Below, piece by piece: positions 1 through 8,107 of a DNA stretch of 64,000 nucleotides. Numbering within the stretch: position 1 is the first letter of the stretch; each line of letters starts with the position of its first letter. Position numbers and translations under genes: made by a program. Source of the stretch: Bradyrhizobium sp. WSM471 (GTDB taxonomy: Bacteria; Pseudomonadota; Alphaproteobacteria; Rhizobiales; Xanthobacteraceae). Under the pieces are notes generated by a model. The model saw only the letters and a list, made by a program, of their open reading frames with translations. It did no database searches and was not told where the DNA came from. The stretch lies in contig NZ_CM001442.1 in NCBI RefSeq assembly GCF_000244915.1, positions 5,642,001 through 5,706,000 of the forward strand, written 5' to 3'.

Positions 1-233
1 CTTACGGCATAAAGGTATTTCCGGCTGCGATCCTCGGGGGGCTCGATTCCGTCGGCGGCGCCGTGCTCGGCGGCATCATCATCGGATTACTCGAGAACAT
101 CGCGCAATATGTCGACAGCGAATACCTTCACTGGGGCAATCTCTACGAGATCGCGCCGTTCTACGTCCTCATCATCGTGCTGATGATCAAGCCGTACGGG
201 CTGTTCGGCACCCACGACATCGAACGGATCTGA
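1..233 (+). CDS. Branched-chain amino acid ABC transporter permease, LivH type (3' end only)
   Basis: The window opens inside this gene, so only the last ~76 codons are visible; the stop TGA is at 231-233. The peptide carries the Gly-rich stretch AAILGGLDSVGGAVLGG and ends in a hydrophobic segment, as in the C-terminus of LivH-family inner-membrane permeases that pair with LivM. The LivM gene starts only 3 bases after this stop, so the two are clearly co-transcribed. What is seen is the tail and its neighbour; the full-length identity is inferred from family and context. Confidence 0.8.
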   Translation, partial: YGIKVFPAAILGGLDSVGGAVLGGIIIGLLENIAQYVDSEYLHWGNLYEIAPFYVLIIVLMIKPYGLFGTHDIERI

Positions 234-236
234 TCC

Positions 237-1310
237 ATGGCCGGCCCCGCCCTCATCCCTGCTGGTGATTTCCGCACCTCTTACGCGGCCGACACCACGA
301 TCTTCCCGACCACGACCAGCCGCAATTTTGCGATCGCCGGCGTGCTGCTGCTCTGCCTCGTGCCGCAATTCCTTGGTGGGTACTGGCTCAGCATCCTGAT
401 CCAGATCGGCATCTTTTCGATCGCCGCGCTTGGCCTCAACATCCTGGTCGGCTTCACAGGCCAAATTTCGATCGGCCACGCCGCCTTCTTCCTGCTCGGC
501 GCCTTCACCTCGGCCTACATCTCCAACAGCGCATCGATCCCGGTGTTCTTCGCGATCCCTCTCGCGGGCGTCGTCACTGCGCTGGTCGGGCTGATCTTCG
601 GCATCCCGGCGGCGCGACTGAAGGGGCTTTACCTCGTCATCGCGACGCTCGCCGCGCAATACATCCTGCTCGATTTCTTCTCCCGCGCGGAGTGGTTCAC
701 CGGCGGCTCGGTGCCGGCCAGCGCCAATCCATTCTCGATCTTCGGCTACACGCTGCGCGGCGACAGGCAATATTTCTATGTCGTGCTCGCCTATGTGATC
801 GCGAGCTACGTCCTCGTCACCAATCTGATGCGCACCCGCGACGGCCGCGCGCTGGTGGCGATCCGCGACCATTATCTCTCCGCGGAGATCATGGGCATCA
901 ACCTCACCAAGTACCGCACGCTGTCATTTGGCCTCGCCGCGTTCTTCGCCGGCATCGCCGGCGCGCTCTATGCGCACTACCAGCTCGTGGTGTCGCAAGA
1001 GGGTTTCGGCATCGAACGTTCGATCCTGTTCCTCGCCATGATCATCATCGGCGGCACCGGTTCGATCATGGGCACGCTGATGGGCACTGCGTTCGTGGTG
1101 CTGCTGCCCGAGACGATGGAGTTCCTCAGCGTGGCGCTGAAGGGCGGTGCGATCGACAAGGCGCTGTCGCTCAACAACAACATCACCTTCCTGCGCGAGA
1201 TCGCGATCGGGGTGATCATCATCGCGTTCCTGATGTTCGAGCCCGACGGGCTCGCCCATCGCTGGCGACAGATCAAGGCGTACTGGAAACTCTACCCGTT
1301 CTCGCATTGA
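237..1310 (+). CDS. Branched-chain amino acid ABC transporter permease, LivM type
   Basis: 357 residues with about ten hydrophobic segments, the usual size for LivM. The N-terminal ~35 residues are polar, then membrane segments begin (AIAGVLLLCLVPQFLGG). Residues ~235-250 hold the cytoplasmic coupling-loop region (SFGLAAFFAGIAGALYAH) that contacts the ATPase in Liv permeases. It would form the membrane channel with the LivH-type protein just upstream. The ATG at 237 follows the previous stop by 3 bases. The transported substrate cannot be told from sequence; family members carry branched-chain amino acids, other amino acids, urea, amides or aromatic acids. Confidence 0.93.
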   Translation: MAGPALIPAGDFRTSYAADTTIFPTTTSRNFAIAGVLLLCLVPQFLGGYWLSILIQIGIFSIAALGLNILVGFTGQISIGHAAFFLLGAFTSAYISNSASIPVFFAIPLAGVVTALVGLIFGIPAARLKGLYLVIATLAAQYILLDFFSRAEWFTGGSVPASANPFSIFGYTLRGDRQYFYVVLAYVIASYVLVTNLMRTRDGRALVAIRDHYLSAEIMGINLTKYRTLSFGLAAFFAGIAGALYAHYQLVVSQEGFGIERSILFLAMIIIGGTGSIMGTLMGTAFVVLLPETMEFLSVALKGGAIDKALSLNNNITFLREIAIGVIIIAFLMFEPDGLAHRWRQIKAYWKLYPFSH

Positions 1311-1356
1311 GCGCGGGCAACTCTCTAACCAACAAATAAGCAGGAGGAGGCAACCA

Positions 1357-2640
1357 ATGAAGACAAAATCCCTTTTGAGCACCGCTTCGCTCGCCCTGGC
1401 GATCGCCGCATTCTCGTCAGGCGCGCAGGCGCAGATCGCGATCGGTCATCTCGCCGATTATTCCGGCGGCACGTCGGACGTCGGCACGCCCTACGGCCAG
1501 GCCGTCGCCGACACCTTCGCCTGGGTCAACAAGAACGGCGGCGTCAGCGGCAAGCAGATCAACGTCGACACCAACGACTATGGCTATCAGGTGCCGCGCG
1601 CGATCGCACTCTACAAGAAGTGGTCGGCGCCGGACTCCAAGGTCGCGGCGATCATGGGCTGGGGCACTGCAGACACCGAAGCGCTGACCGGCTTCCTCGC
1701 ACAGGATAAAATCCCCGACCTCTCCGGCTCCTACGCCGCCGCCCTCACCGATCCCGAAGGCGTCAGCGGCAAGGCCAAGCCCGCGCCCTACAATTTCTTC
1801 TATGGTCCGAGCTATTCGGACTCGCTGCGCGCGATGCTGATGTGGGCAGCCGAAGACTGGAAGGCCAAGGGCAAGTCCGGCAAGCCGAAATTCGTCCACA
1901 TGGGCGCCAACCACCCTTATCCGAACGCGCCGAAGGCCGCCGGCGAAGCCATGGCGCAGGAGCTCGGTTTCGAGGTGCTGCCGCCGCTGGTGTTCGCGCT
2001 CGCGCCGGGTGACTACAGCGCGCAGTGCCTGAGCCTGAAATCCTCGGGCGCCAACTACGCCTATCTCGGCAACACCGCCGCGTCCAACATTTCGGTGATG
2101 AAGGCCTGCAAGACCGCCGGCGTCGACATCCAGTTCATGGGCAACGTATGGGGCATGGACGAGAACGCCGCCAAGACCGCAGGCGATGCCGCCGACGGCG
2201 TGATCTTCCCGCTGCGCACCGCGGTGAGCTGGGGCGGCGATGCGCCCGGCATGAAGACGGTGATGGAGATCTCGAAGATGTCCGATCCCACCGGCAAGGT
2301 TTATCGCCCGGTGCACTACATCGCGGCGGTGTGCTCGGCGCTCTACATGAAGGAGGCGATCGATTGGGCCGCCAAGAACGGCGGCGCCACCGGCGAGAAC
2401 GTTGCCAAGGGCTTCTACCAGAAGAAGGACTGGGTGCCATCAGGCATGGAGGGCGTCTGCAATCCCTCGACCTGGACCGACAAGGACCACCGCGGCACGC
2501 TGAAGGTCGATCTCTACCGCACCAAGATTGCGGGCGCGACCGACGGCGACCTCAACGACCTCATGGCCAAGGGCGCGATCAAGCTCGAGAAGGTCAAGAC
2601 CGTCGAGCTGCCGCGCAAGCCGGAATTGCTGGGCTGGTGA
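1357..2640 (+). CDS. ABC transporter periplasmic substrate-binding protein, LivK/Peripla_BP_6 type
   Basis: 427 residues starting with a clear Sec signal peptide (MKTKSLLSTASLALAIAAF, then cleavage after AQA near residue 25). The mature protein opens with IAIGHLADYSGG and has the two-lobed layout of type I periplasmic binding proteins. A strong AGGAGG-type ribosome site lies just before the ATG (about 1342-1348). It lies between the permease and ATPase genes of the same importer, 46 bases after livM, and should deliver the ligand to that importer. Its ligand is unknown; the nearby PaaK-like ligase hints at an aromatic or carboxylic acid, which is inference only. Confidence 0.92.
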   Translation: MKTKSLLSTASLALAIAAFSSGAQAQIAIGHLADYSGGTSDVGTPYGQAVADTFAWVNKNGGVSGKQINVDTNDYGYQVPRAIALYKKWSAPDSKVAAIMGWGTADTEALTGFLAQDKIPDLSGSYAAALTDPEGVSGKAKPAPYNFFYGPSYSDSLRAMLMWAAEDWKAKGKSGKPKFVHMGANHPYPNAPKAAGEAMAQELGFEVLPPLVFALAPGDYSAQCLSLKSSGANYAYLGNTAASNISVMKACKTAGVDIQFMGNVWGMDENAAKTAGDAADGVIFPLRTAVSWGGDAPGMKTVMEISKMSDPTGKVYRPVHYIAAVCSALYMKEAIDWAAKNGGATGENVAKGFYQKKDWVPSGMEGVCNPSTWTDKDHRGTLKVDLYRTKIAGATDGDLNDLMAKGAIKLEKVKTVELPRKPELLGW

Positions 2641-2663
2641 GCTTGGCGCTCACCTTACGCACA

Positions 2664-2772
2664 AATGTCATCCCCCGCGAAGGCGGGGGATCCAGTACGC
2701 CGGGATCTCTCCGTGAGTCCTCAGGCGTCTCTGGAATACTGGGTCGCCCGGTCAAGCCGGGCGACGACAGCG
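2664..2772. repeat. Palindromic intergenic repeat of the rhizobial type
   Basis: Two strong hairpins lie in the gap between the binding-protein gene and livF. The first pairs TCCCCCGC (2671-2678) with GCGGGGGA (2683-2690). The second pairs GTCGCCCGG (2743-2751) with CCGGGCGAC (2757-2765). The layout 'GTCATCCCCCGCGAAGGCGG ... CTGGGTCGCCCGG' is familiar from many intergenic regions of Bradyrhizobium-type genomes. It may act as an mRNA-stabilising or attenuating element between the two transporter genes. Confidence 0.75.
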
Positions 2773-2783
2773 GAGTATGAGGC

Positions 2784-3626
2784 ATGACCGAAATTCACGA
2801 AGCAGCAGCTCGCCCCTCCCCGACCGTCGTACCCGCGCCGCCTCTCCTTGGCGTGCGCAACATCGAGGTCGTCTATGACGACGTCATCCTGGTGCTGCGC
2901 GGCCTCAGCCTCGACGTGCCCAAAGGCGCGATCGTGGCACTGCTGGGCGCGAACGGCGCCGGCAAGTCGACGACGCTGAAAGCGATCTCGGGGCTGCTCA
3001 AGACCGAGGACGGCGAAGTCACGCGTGGCGAAATCGTGTTCGAAGGCGAGCGGATCAATGGCATCGACCCCGACAAAATCGTCCGCCGCGGCATCTTCCA
3101 GGTGATGGAGGGCCGACGCATCGTCGCCGACATGACCTCGCTGGAAAACCTCAAGCTCGGCGCCTTCACTCGCAGGGACCGCGAGGTCGGCGCCGATCTC
3201 GATATGGTCTTCAACTATTTCCCGCGCCTGAAGGAGCGCACCGGACTGGCCGGCTATCTCTCCGGCGGCGAGCAGCAGATGCTCGCGATCGGCCGCGCGC
3301 TGATGGCGCGCCCGAAGATGATCCTGATGGACGAACCCTCGATGGGTCTGTCGCCGCTGCTGGTCAAAGAGGTGTTCTCGATCATCCAGAAGATCAACCG
3401 TGACCTCGGCGTCACCATTCTCCTGGTCGAGCAGAACGCCCGCGCTGCGCTGTCGGTGGCGAGCCACGGCTACATCATGGAGCAGGGCAAGGTCGTGCTC
3501 GACGGCACCGCGGATGAATTGCGCGACAACGAGGACGTCAAGGAATTCTACCTCGGCGGCGCCGGCGACCAGCGCAAGAGCTTCAAGAACCTCAAGAGCT
3601 TCAAGCGGCGCAAGCGCTGGCTTTAA
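2784..3626 (+). CDS. Branched-chain amino acid ABC transporter ATP-binding protein, LivF type
   Basis: 280 residues with the full ABC ATPase signature: Walker A GANGAGKST at 55-63, the signature LSGGEQQ at 159-165 and Walker B MILMDEP at 179-185, followed by the switch His region. The spacing and the tail EFYLGG match LivF, the smaller of the two Liv ATPases. The C-terminus is unusually basic (KSFKNLKSFKRRKRW). It energises the importer encoded upstream. The stop overlaps by 3-4 bases with the stop of the convergent epimerase gene, so no terminator fits between them. Confidence 0.93.
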   Translation: MTEIHEAAARPSPTVVPAPPLLGVRNIEVVYDDVILVLRGLSLDVPKGAIVALLGANGAGKSTTLKAISGLLKTEDGEVTRGEIVFEGERINGIDPDKIVRRGIFQVMEGRRIVADMTSLENLKLGAFTRRDREVGADLDMVFNYFPRLKERTGLAGYLSGGEQQMLAIGRALMARPKMILMDEPSMGLSPLLVKEVFSIIQKINRDLGVTILLVEQNARAALSVASHGYIMEQGKVVLDGTADELRDNEDVKEFYLGGAGDQRKSFKNLKSFKRRKRWL

Positions 3627-4777
3627 CCTTCCAATACCTGTTCCGCTTCCGTGACTGCGCAGAGAACATGATAGAACGACGACGCAGGAATGGTGTCGAT
3701 CAGCGATTTGCCATCGCGCTCGAACTGGTCGTACCAGCCGCCCCGCACGGGATGGCTGAGATAATGGCGTTCGAGCCGCGCCAGCGCCATGCGCGCCTCG
3801 CCCGCCGCGCCCGCCTCGCCGGATTCGGCCTGAGCGATCCACGCCTTCGCAATCTCGGTCTGTGGCCACAGCCGGCGCGTAGTGCGGCGAATGTTGCCTG
3901 CATCGTCACCCTCGTCAATCAGGCAGCCGGTGGCCTCGTCGCGATAGCGCAGCGCGGTTTCCAGCAGCTCGGCGCGCCGCTGTCCGGTCGGGCAGCCCGT
4001 GATGCGTTCGAACCCCTTCAGCAACCAGACCCATTCCGCCTGGTGGCCGGGCTCGACGCTGACCGGCGCGATCTTCGACCAGTCCTCTTCGAAATATTCG
4101 CCGAGCGCGCGCGTCCGCTTGTCGTAGAGATTGGCGAGAAACAGCGCGAAGAACTCGCCGGCACGGTTCTGGAACGACAAATCGTGGGTTGCGTCGAAGC
4201 ACGCGATCATCGCCTCGAACAGATGCATATGCGGGTTCTGCCGGCGCGGCAGCGAGACCGGAAGGCCTTCGTGGACGCCGCCGTGCGGCGAGCGCAGATG
4301 GCCATCGAGGAAGGCGAGCAGCGCATCAATCTCGGCGCGAATTTGTGCGTCCTGGTCGAGCGCATAGACGGCCGCGAGCGCAAACAGGATGAAGGCGTGG
4401 TCGTAGGCGTCGCGCCGGCCGTCCAGCACCGCGCCCTCCGGCGTCAGCCGGTGCACGTAGCCGGGCCGGCCGTCGGGCGTCTTTGCTTTGGCGAGCAGAT
4501 GCTCGAGCCCCTTCAGCGCGATGGCGCGCCCGTCAGGGTACCAGCCCATCTGCGCAGCCTTGGCGTAGCACCAGATCTGGCGGGCCTGCACGAACACCCG
4601 GCGCGGCGCGGTCACGTCCGCCGTGCCGTCGCGGTGCAGCCGATCCATGAAACCACCCGCCCCATGGTCCCAGCCGACCGTCGACCACAGCGGCAGCGCC
4701 TCGTCGATCATGCGGCGCTTCAGGCGCGCGACGACGTCCGCCGCCTCGTCCGCCGCACTGATTCCCTCGTCCGCCAT
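3623..4777 (-). CDS. AGE family epimerase/isomerase (N-acylglucosamine 2-epimerase or mannose isomerase type)
   Basis: 384 residues from the ATG at 4777. I chose this start because AAGGGGA precedes it with good spacing; the longer frame to 4837 has no such site. Family landmarks are RVFVQARQIW near residue 60, NPHMHLFEA mid-protein, EPGHQAEWVWLL, and a C-terminal SSFYH. The His residues in the last three correspond to the catalytic histidines of the (alpha/alpha)6-barrel AGE fold. Members interconvert N-acetylglucosamine/N-acetylmannosamine or mannose/fructose, or isomerise sulfosugars. It is convergent with livF. Substrate is not predictable here. Confidence 0.88.
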   Translation of the reverse strand: MADEGISAADEAADVVARLKRRMIDEALPLWSTVGWDHGAGGFMDRLHRDGTADVTAPRRVFVQARQIWCYAKAAQMGWYPDGRAIALKGLEHLLAKAKTPDGRPGYVHRLTPEGAVLDGRRDAYDHAFILFALAAVYALDQDAQIRAEIDALLAFLDGHLRSPHGGVHEGLPVSLPRRQNPHMHLFEAMIACFDATHDLSFQNRAGEFFALFLANLYDKRTRALGEYFEEDWSKIAPVSVEPGHQAEWVWLLKGFERITGCPTGQRRAELLETALRYRDEATGCLIDEGDDAGNIRRTTRRLWPQTEIAKAWIAQAESGEAGAAGEARMALARLERHYLSHPVRGGWYDQFERDGKSLIDTIPASSFYHVLCAVTEAEQVLEG

Positions 4778-4863
4778 CGCGTCCCCTTCAAACCCCGTCC
4801 ATGGCCGTCTGATACCCATGCCGGCGGCGGCGCGCAACGGATGCCAACCCGGAAAGATCAGCC

Positions 4864-6087
4864 ATGACCGCCCATTACGACGCCCTCGAGACGCGCGAGC
4901 AAGCCGCGCGCGAGGTCGATCTGTTCGCCCGCCTGCCCGGCGTGCTGCGCTCTGCGATGACCGCGCCCGCCTATGCCGATCGGCTGAAAGGCGTCGATCC
5001 GGCTACCGTGACCTCCAGGGCGGCACTGGCGGGCCTGCCGGTGCTGCGCAAGTCGGAACTGCCGGCCCTGCACAAGGCCTCCACGCCCTTCGGAGGGTTC
5101 GTCGCGGCGGCGCCCGGCTCGTTCGCCCGCCTCTTCACCTCTCCCGGGCCGATTTTCGAGCCGGAGGGGCGGCAAGCCGACCCCTGGCGCGGCGCACGGG
5201 CGCTGTTCGCGGCCGGGTTCCGGCCCGATGACATCGTGCTCAACACCTTCAGCTATCATCTCACCCCCGGCGGCTTCATCTTCGATGCCTCGGCCCGCGC
5301 GCTGGGTTGCGCCGTGATCCCGGCTGGTCCAGGGAATACCGAGCAGCAATTCGAGCTGATCGAGGCCTACCGTCCCGTCGGCTACAGCGGCACGCCGGAC
5401 TTCCTGAAGATCTTGCTCGATGCTGCCGCAAGCTCGGACCGCGACGTCTCCTCGATCAAGCGCGCGCTGGTCTCGGGCGCCGCCTTCCCGCCCTCGCTCC
5501 AGGCCGAGATCAAGGCGCGCGGCATCGATGCCTACCAAGCCTTTGGCACTGCCGATCTCGGCCTCATCGCCTTCGAGACCAGCGCGCGCGACGGCATGGT
5601 CGTGAACGAGGATCTCATCATGGAGATCGTCAAGCCTGGGACCGGCGATGCCGTGGCGCCCGGCGACGTCGGCGAGATCGTCGTGACCTCACTGGACCCG
5701 CACCATCCCTGGATCCGGCTCGCTCTCGGCGACCTCACCGCGGCAATGCCGGGCACCAGCCCCTGCGGGCGCACCAACATGCGCATCAAGGGCTGGATGG
5801 GCCGCGCCGACCAGACCACCAAGGTCAAGGGCATGTTCGTCCGACCCGAGCAGGTCGCCGAGATCGGCAAGCGCCATTCCGCGCTCGGAAGATTACGCCT
5901 CGTCGTCACGCGCCGAGGCGAGGCCGATGCAATGACGCTGAAAGCGGAGACCGCGGCCGCGAACGATGCGTTGCGCGAGGAGATTGCAGGCACTTTGCGC
6001 GCCGTGACGAAACTTGGAGGCGAGGTTGAACTGGTGGGGCCCGGCGCGCTACCGAACGACGGCAAGGTGATCGCGGACGAGCGGTAG
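4864..6087 (+). CDS. PaaK-like AMP-binding enzyme (phenylacetate-CoA ligase family)
   Basis: 407 residues. Recognisable family features are YSGTPDFLK and SGAAFPPSL in the N-domain, QAFGTADLGLIAFE in the adenylate-binding motif, and RIKGWMGRADQTTKVKGMFV leading into the small C-terminal domain, as in PaaK (GRSDD..KGVNVFP). The enzyme should activate a carboxylic acid with ATP and transfer it to CoA. PaaK-like ligases are often encoded beside Liv-type importers in alphaproteobacteria, suggesting uptake plus activation of one acid. The start ATG at 4864 lies 86 bases from the divergent epimerase start, so a shared promoter region is likely. Confidence 0.88.
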   Translation: MTAHYDALETREQAAREVDLFARLPGVLRSAMTAPAYADRLKGVDPATVTSRAALAGLPVLRKSELPALHKASTPFGGFVAAAPGSFARLFTSPGPIFEPEGRQADPWRGARALFAAGFRPDDIVLNTFSYHLTPGGFIFDASARALGCAVIPAGPGNTEQQFELIEAYRPVGYSGTPDFLKILLDAAASSDRDVSSIKRALVSGAAFPPSLQAEIKARGIDAYQAFGTADLGLIAFETSARDGMVVNEDLIMEIVKPGTGDAVAPGDVGEIVVTSLDPHHPWIRLALGDLTAAMPGTSPCGRTNMRIKGWMGRADQTTKVKGMFVRPEQVAEIGKRHSALGRLRLVVTRRGEADAMTLKAETAAANDALREEIAGTLRAVTKLGGEVELVGPGALPNDGKVIADER

Positions 6088-6528
6088 ATTGATTGGGACA
6101 CCATCGGGAATTAACAGGGCAGATTTCACGAAAGACGTGCTTGATCGATGTGAATTCGCGAAAGAAGCAATGGAAACAAAGCTTTGGGCGCAGAATTCCC
6201 GTCAAAACGATCGCGGGAATTCGCTTTTTCGTTTGCGGGAACGCTACGGCTGTCACGCGAAGAAGCGCCACTCCGACCTGCTCATCTCCTCTGCATCAAT
6301 GCAGGTTCGCATACGGCCAAATATGTTTGACGACTGAGATTTTGATGACTAGATAAGCGGTAGCGATAGGGTTCAACGGACCCGAAGTCGCCGCTCAGAA
6401 ACACCAGAGAAATTCGACATGAACCAGATGCGCGCAAACAGCGCCGCGGTGTGTTGCGTCTTTGCGTAGCTTTCTGCTGCACGAGAGGTCTCACTCCGCG
6501 GCTCGGATGCCAAAGTGGAGTTGAGACG
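6088..6528. other. Gap at the left edge of the accessory region
   Basis: No gene is supported here. The stretch is less GC-rich than the DNA to its left. It holds repeated GGGAATT-type words (near 6106, 6193 and 6214) and a candidate terminator. It is the visible switch from the GC-rich liv genes to the accessory region. Confidence 0.5.
6193..6228 (+). terminator. Candidate intrinsic terminator downstream of the PaaK-like gene
   Basis: GAATTCCCG (6193-6201) pairs perfectly with CGGGAATTC (6214-6222) across a 12-base loop, followed by GCTTTTTC. It lies ~105 bases after the stop of the ligase gene. The long loop makes it weaker than the terminators further right. Confidence 0.45.
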
Positions 6529-7086
6529 ATGGGATTCGATGAAAGCGATGGCGGCAAGCGCGGCACCCCACCCGTGCAAGCCGAGCGGCGTTCGTACGAT
6601 GTCGGTTACGGGAAGCCGCCGAAGGCCACTCAATTCGGAGTACGCCCGCAGCCCTCGCGGCATAGCGAGGCAACTGGCGCTCGTTCAGGACGAACATCAG
6701 ATCTCGCAAGGTTTCTAGACCAGCCCATCGAGGTCAAACTCAACGGGCGGACGACCAAGCTGCACCCGCACGAGGCCACGCTTCACGGCCTATTTGCGAG
6801 AACGATCAAGGGGCAACTTCGACCGATCAAGCAGTTCCTGCGCGAGTGCGAACGCGCCGGGCTGCTCGACCCCGAGGTCCTGCAGCATTCGGCCGTGATT
6901 CATGCCCCGAAAGACATACCATTCGACCTTGCATGTTACGTTCTGATACGCGAGGGCCGGCCTCCGTGGAGCAAGGAGACGTTAAGGCCGTATTTGGCCG
7001 AATATGAGCGCGATCTTGCTCGTCTGAAAACGCTCAAAGAGGACGCGCTCCGTCAGGCCCGCGCTGGAGGCGAGAATGTCTACTGA
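6529..7086 (+). CDS. Divergent DUF5681-like protein
   Basis: 185 residues from the ATG at 6529 (GTGGAGTTGAGA upstream); a longer frame reaches back to 6451 without a good ribosome site. The segment SYDVGYGKPPKATQFGVRPQ resembles the DUF5681 opening (GYGKPPKHTQFKPGQSGNP), but the GxSGNPxGRPKG core is eroded here. The rest reads like the DUF5681 tail: an LDQPIEVKLNGR strand and a basic helix. Its last 11 bases overlap the next gene, which is a canonical DUF5681 protein, so the two form an operon. DUF5681 proteins have no established function and are common in phage-like islands of alphaproteobacteria. Confidence 0.7.
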   Translation: MGFDESDGGKRGTPPVQAERRSYDVGYGKPPKATQFGVRPQPSRHSEATGARSGRTSDLARFLDQPIEVKLNGRTTKLHPHEATLHGLFARTIKGQLRPIKQFLRECERAGLLDPEVLQHSAVIHAPKDIPFDLACYVLIREGRPPWSKETLRPYLAEYERDLARLKTLKEDALRQARAGGENVY

Positions 7087-7594
7087 CGAGCCGAACCCAA
7101 ACGGCGCGGCAGGTCGGCGCAGGCTGCCGCCTCAGGCCTCACAATTCAAGAAAGGCCAATCGGGCAATCCGGCCGGCCGGCCAAAAGGAGCCGTCAGTCC
7201 GACCAGGATCACCCGAAAATTTGCACTCAAAAAGGTCCCCGTCACAATGGGAGGTAAACGGCAGCTGATGACGCGGCTTGACGTCGCTATCCTTAAACTT
7301 AAAGCGCTTGCCGCCGACGGCTCCGCCACAGCAGCCGAAGAGTTGAGCAAGCTCCGGGCGCGCATCACACCGAACGCAACCGACCAAGCCAGGGCTTACC
7401 TCGTCGTTCCGGAGCCGATATCGATGGAGGAATTCATCGCGCGAGAGGAGGAGCGAAACAGAGACAAGGTTGAGCCCAGCAGCGCAATCAACCTCGATGC
7501 GGAGGAATTCATCAAGGCCGCGCGCGGCGAGCCGACGATCTACGGTCAGGCCTTGCTGGCGTACCATATGAAATACAGCGGCCGACATGAGTAA
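7076..7594 (+). CDS. DUF5681 domain protein
   Basis: 172 residues. Residues ~22-38 carry the canonical DUF5681 core, QFKKGQSGNPAGRPKG, which is basic and glycine-rich and looks suited to nucleic-acid contact. A charged mid-region with ALAADGSATAAEELSKL follows, then an acidic C-terminus. The gene overlaps the upstream DUF5681-like gene by 11 bases and the downstream gene by 8. Tight overlaps and the methyltransferase two genes on suggest a phage-derived operon. The molecular role is unknown. Confidence 0.82.
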   Translation: MSTDEPNPNGAAGRRRLPPQASQFKKGQSGNPAGRPKGAVSPTRITRKFALKKVPVTMGGKRQLMTRLDVAILKLKALAADGSATAAEELSKLRARITPNATDQARAYLVVPEPISMEEFIAREEERNRDKVEPSSAINLDAEEFIKAARGEPTIYGQALLAYHMKYSGRHE

Positions 7595-8030
7595 CCAGGG
7601 CCCTACGCTATACGATCTCTTTGACGAAACCAGCTTCGAGTATTGGAGGCGGCAAATTCAAGATGGCGTTTTGCCCACGCCGGAGCAGCTTGCATGTCTG
7701 CTAGAGGCGAACCCGGAGCATCCTCTGCCTCCTTGGCTCAGACCACTGGTGATCATGGGAGTGCGGGGCCAGCTGAAAGGCAAGCGGGGCCGACCGCAAA
7801 AAAGCGCCTTGGCGCAGCTCTGCTTGTGGGCGGCGATCGGCGAATACAAAATCCTCCTTCCGCGCTTAGTGGACGAACAAAAGGCGGAAGACCAGGCCCG
7901 CCCGGCCCATGTCATCAGGGGTGCAGATCATAAGCCTCCGCATCAGAAGGCTGCGGAGCGCATTGTCCTAGAATGGCACCTTCGGATGGATTGGCGTTCA
8001 TTCCTCAATGAGGTCCATTCAAAAAAATAG
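7587..8030 (+). CDS. Hypothetical protein of the DUF5681/methyltransferase operon
   Basis: 147 residues that I do not recognise. It opens with SNQGPTLYDLFDETSFEYW and has a central basic patch (RGQLKGKRGRPQKSALAQL) like an AT-hook-style GRP motif. It ends in an amphipathic segment rich in Trp and charged residues. It has no signal peptide or membrane segment. The 8-base overlap with the gene before it is the strongest support that it is real. DNA binding is a guess from the RGRP motif. Confidence 0.65.
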   Translation: MSNQGPTLYDLFDETSFEYWRRQIQDGVLPTPEQLACLLEANPEHPLPPWLRPLVIMGVRGQLKGKRGRPQKSALAQLCLWAAIGEYKILLPRLVDEQKAEDQARPAHVIRGADHKPPHQKAAERIVLEWHLRMDWRSFLNEVHSKK

Positions 8031-8107
8031 GCCGTCTATTATTCTGAATGAGGAGGTCTCGACCGCCCGCTAAGAAGCCTTGTTACCACCGCACAAGGAG
8101 CTTCATC

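Noticed and set aside
2721..4867. Long frames opposite livF and the AGE epimerase
   Set aside because: Both are out-of-phase shadows of clearly identified genes.
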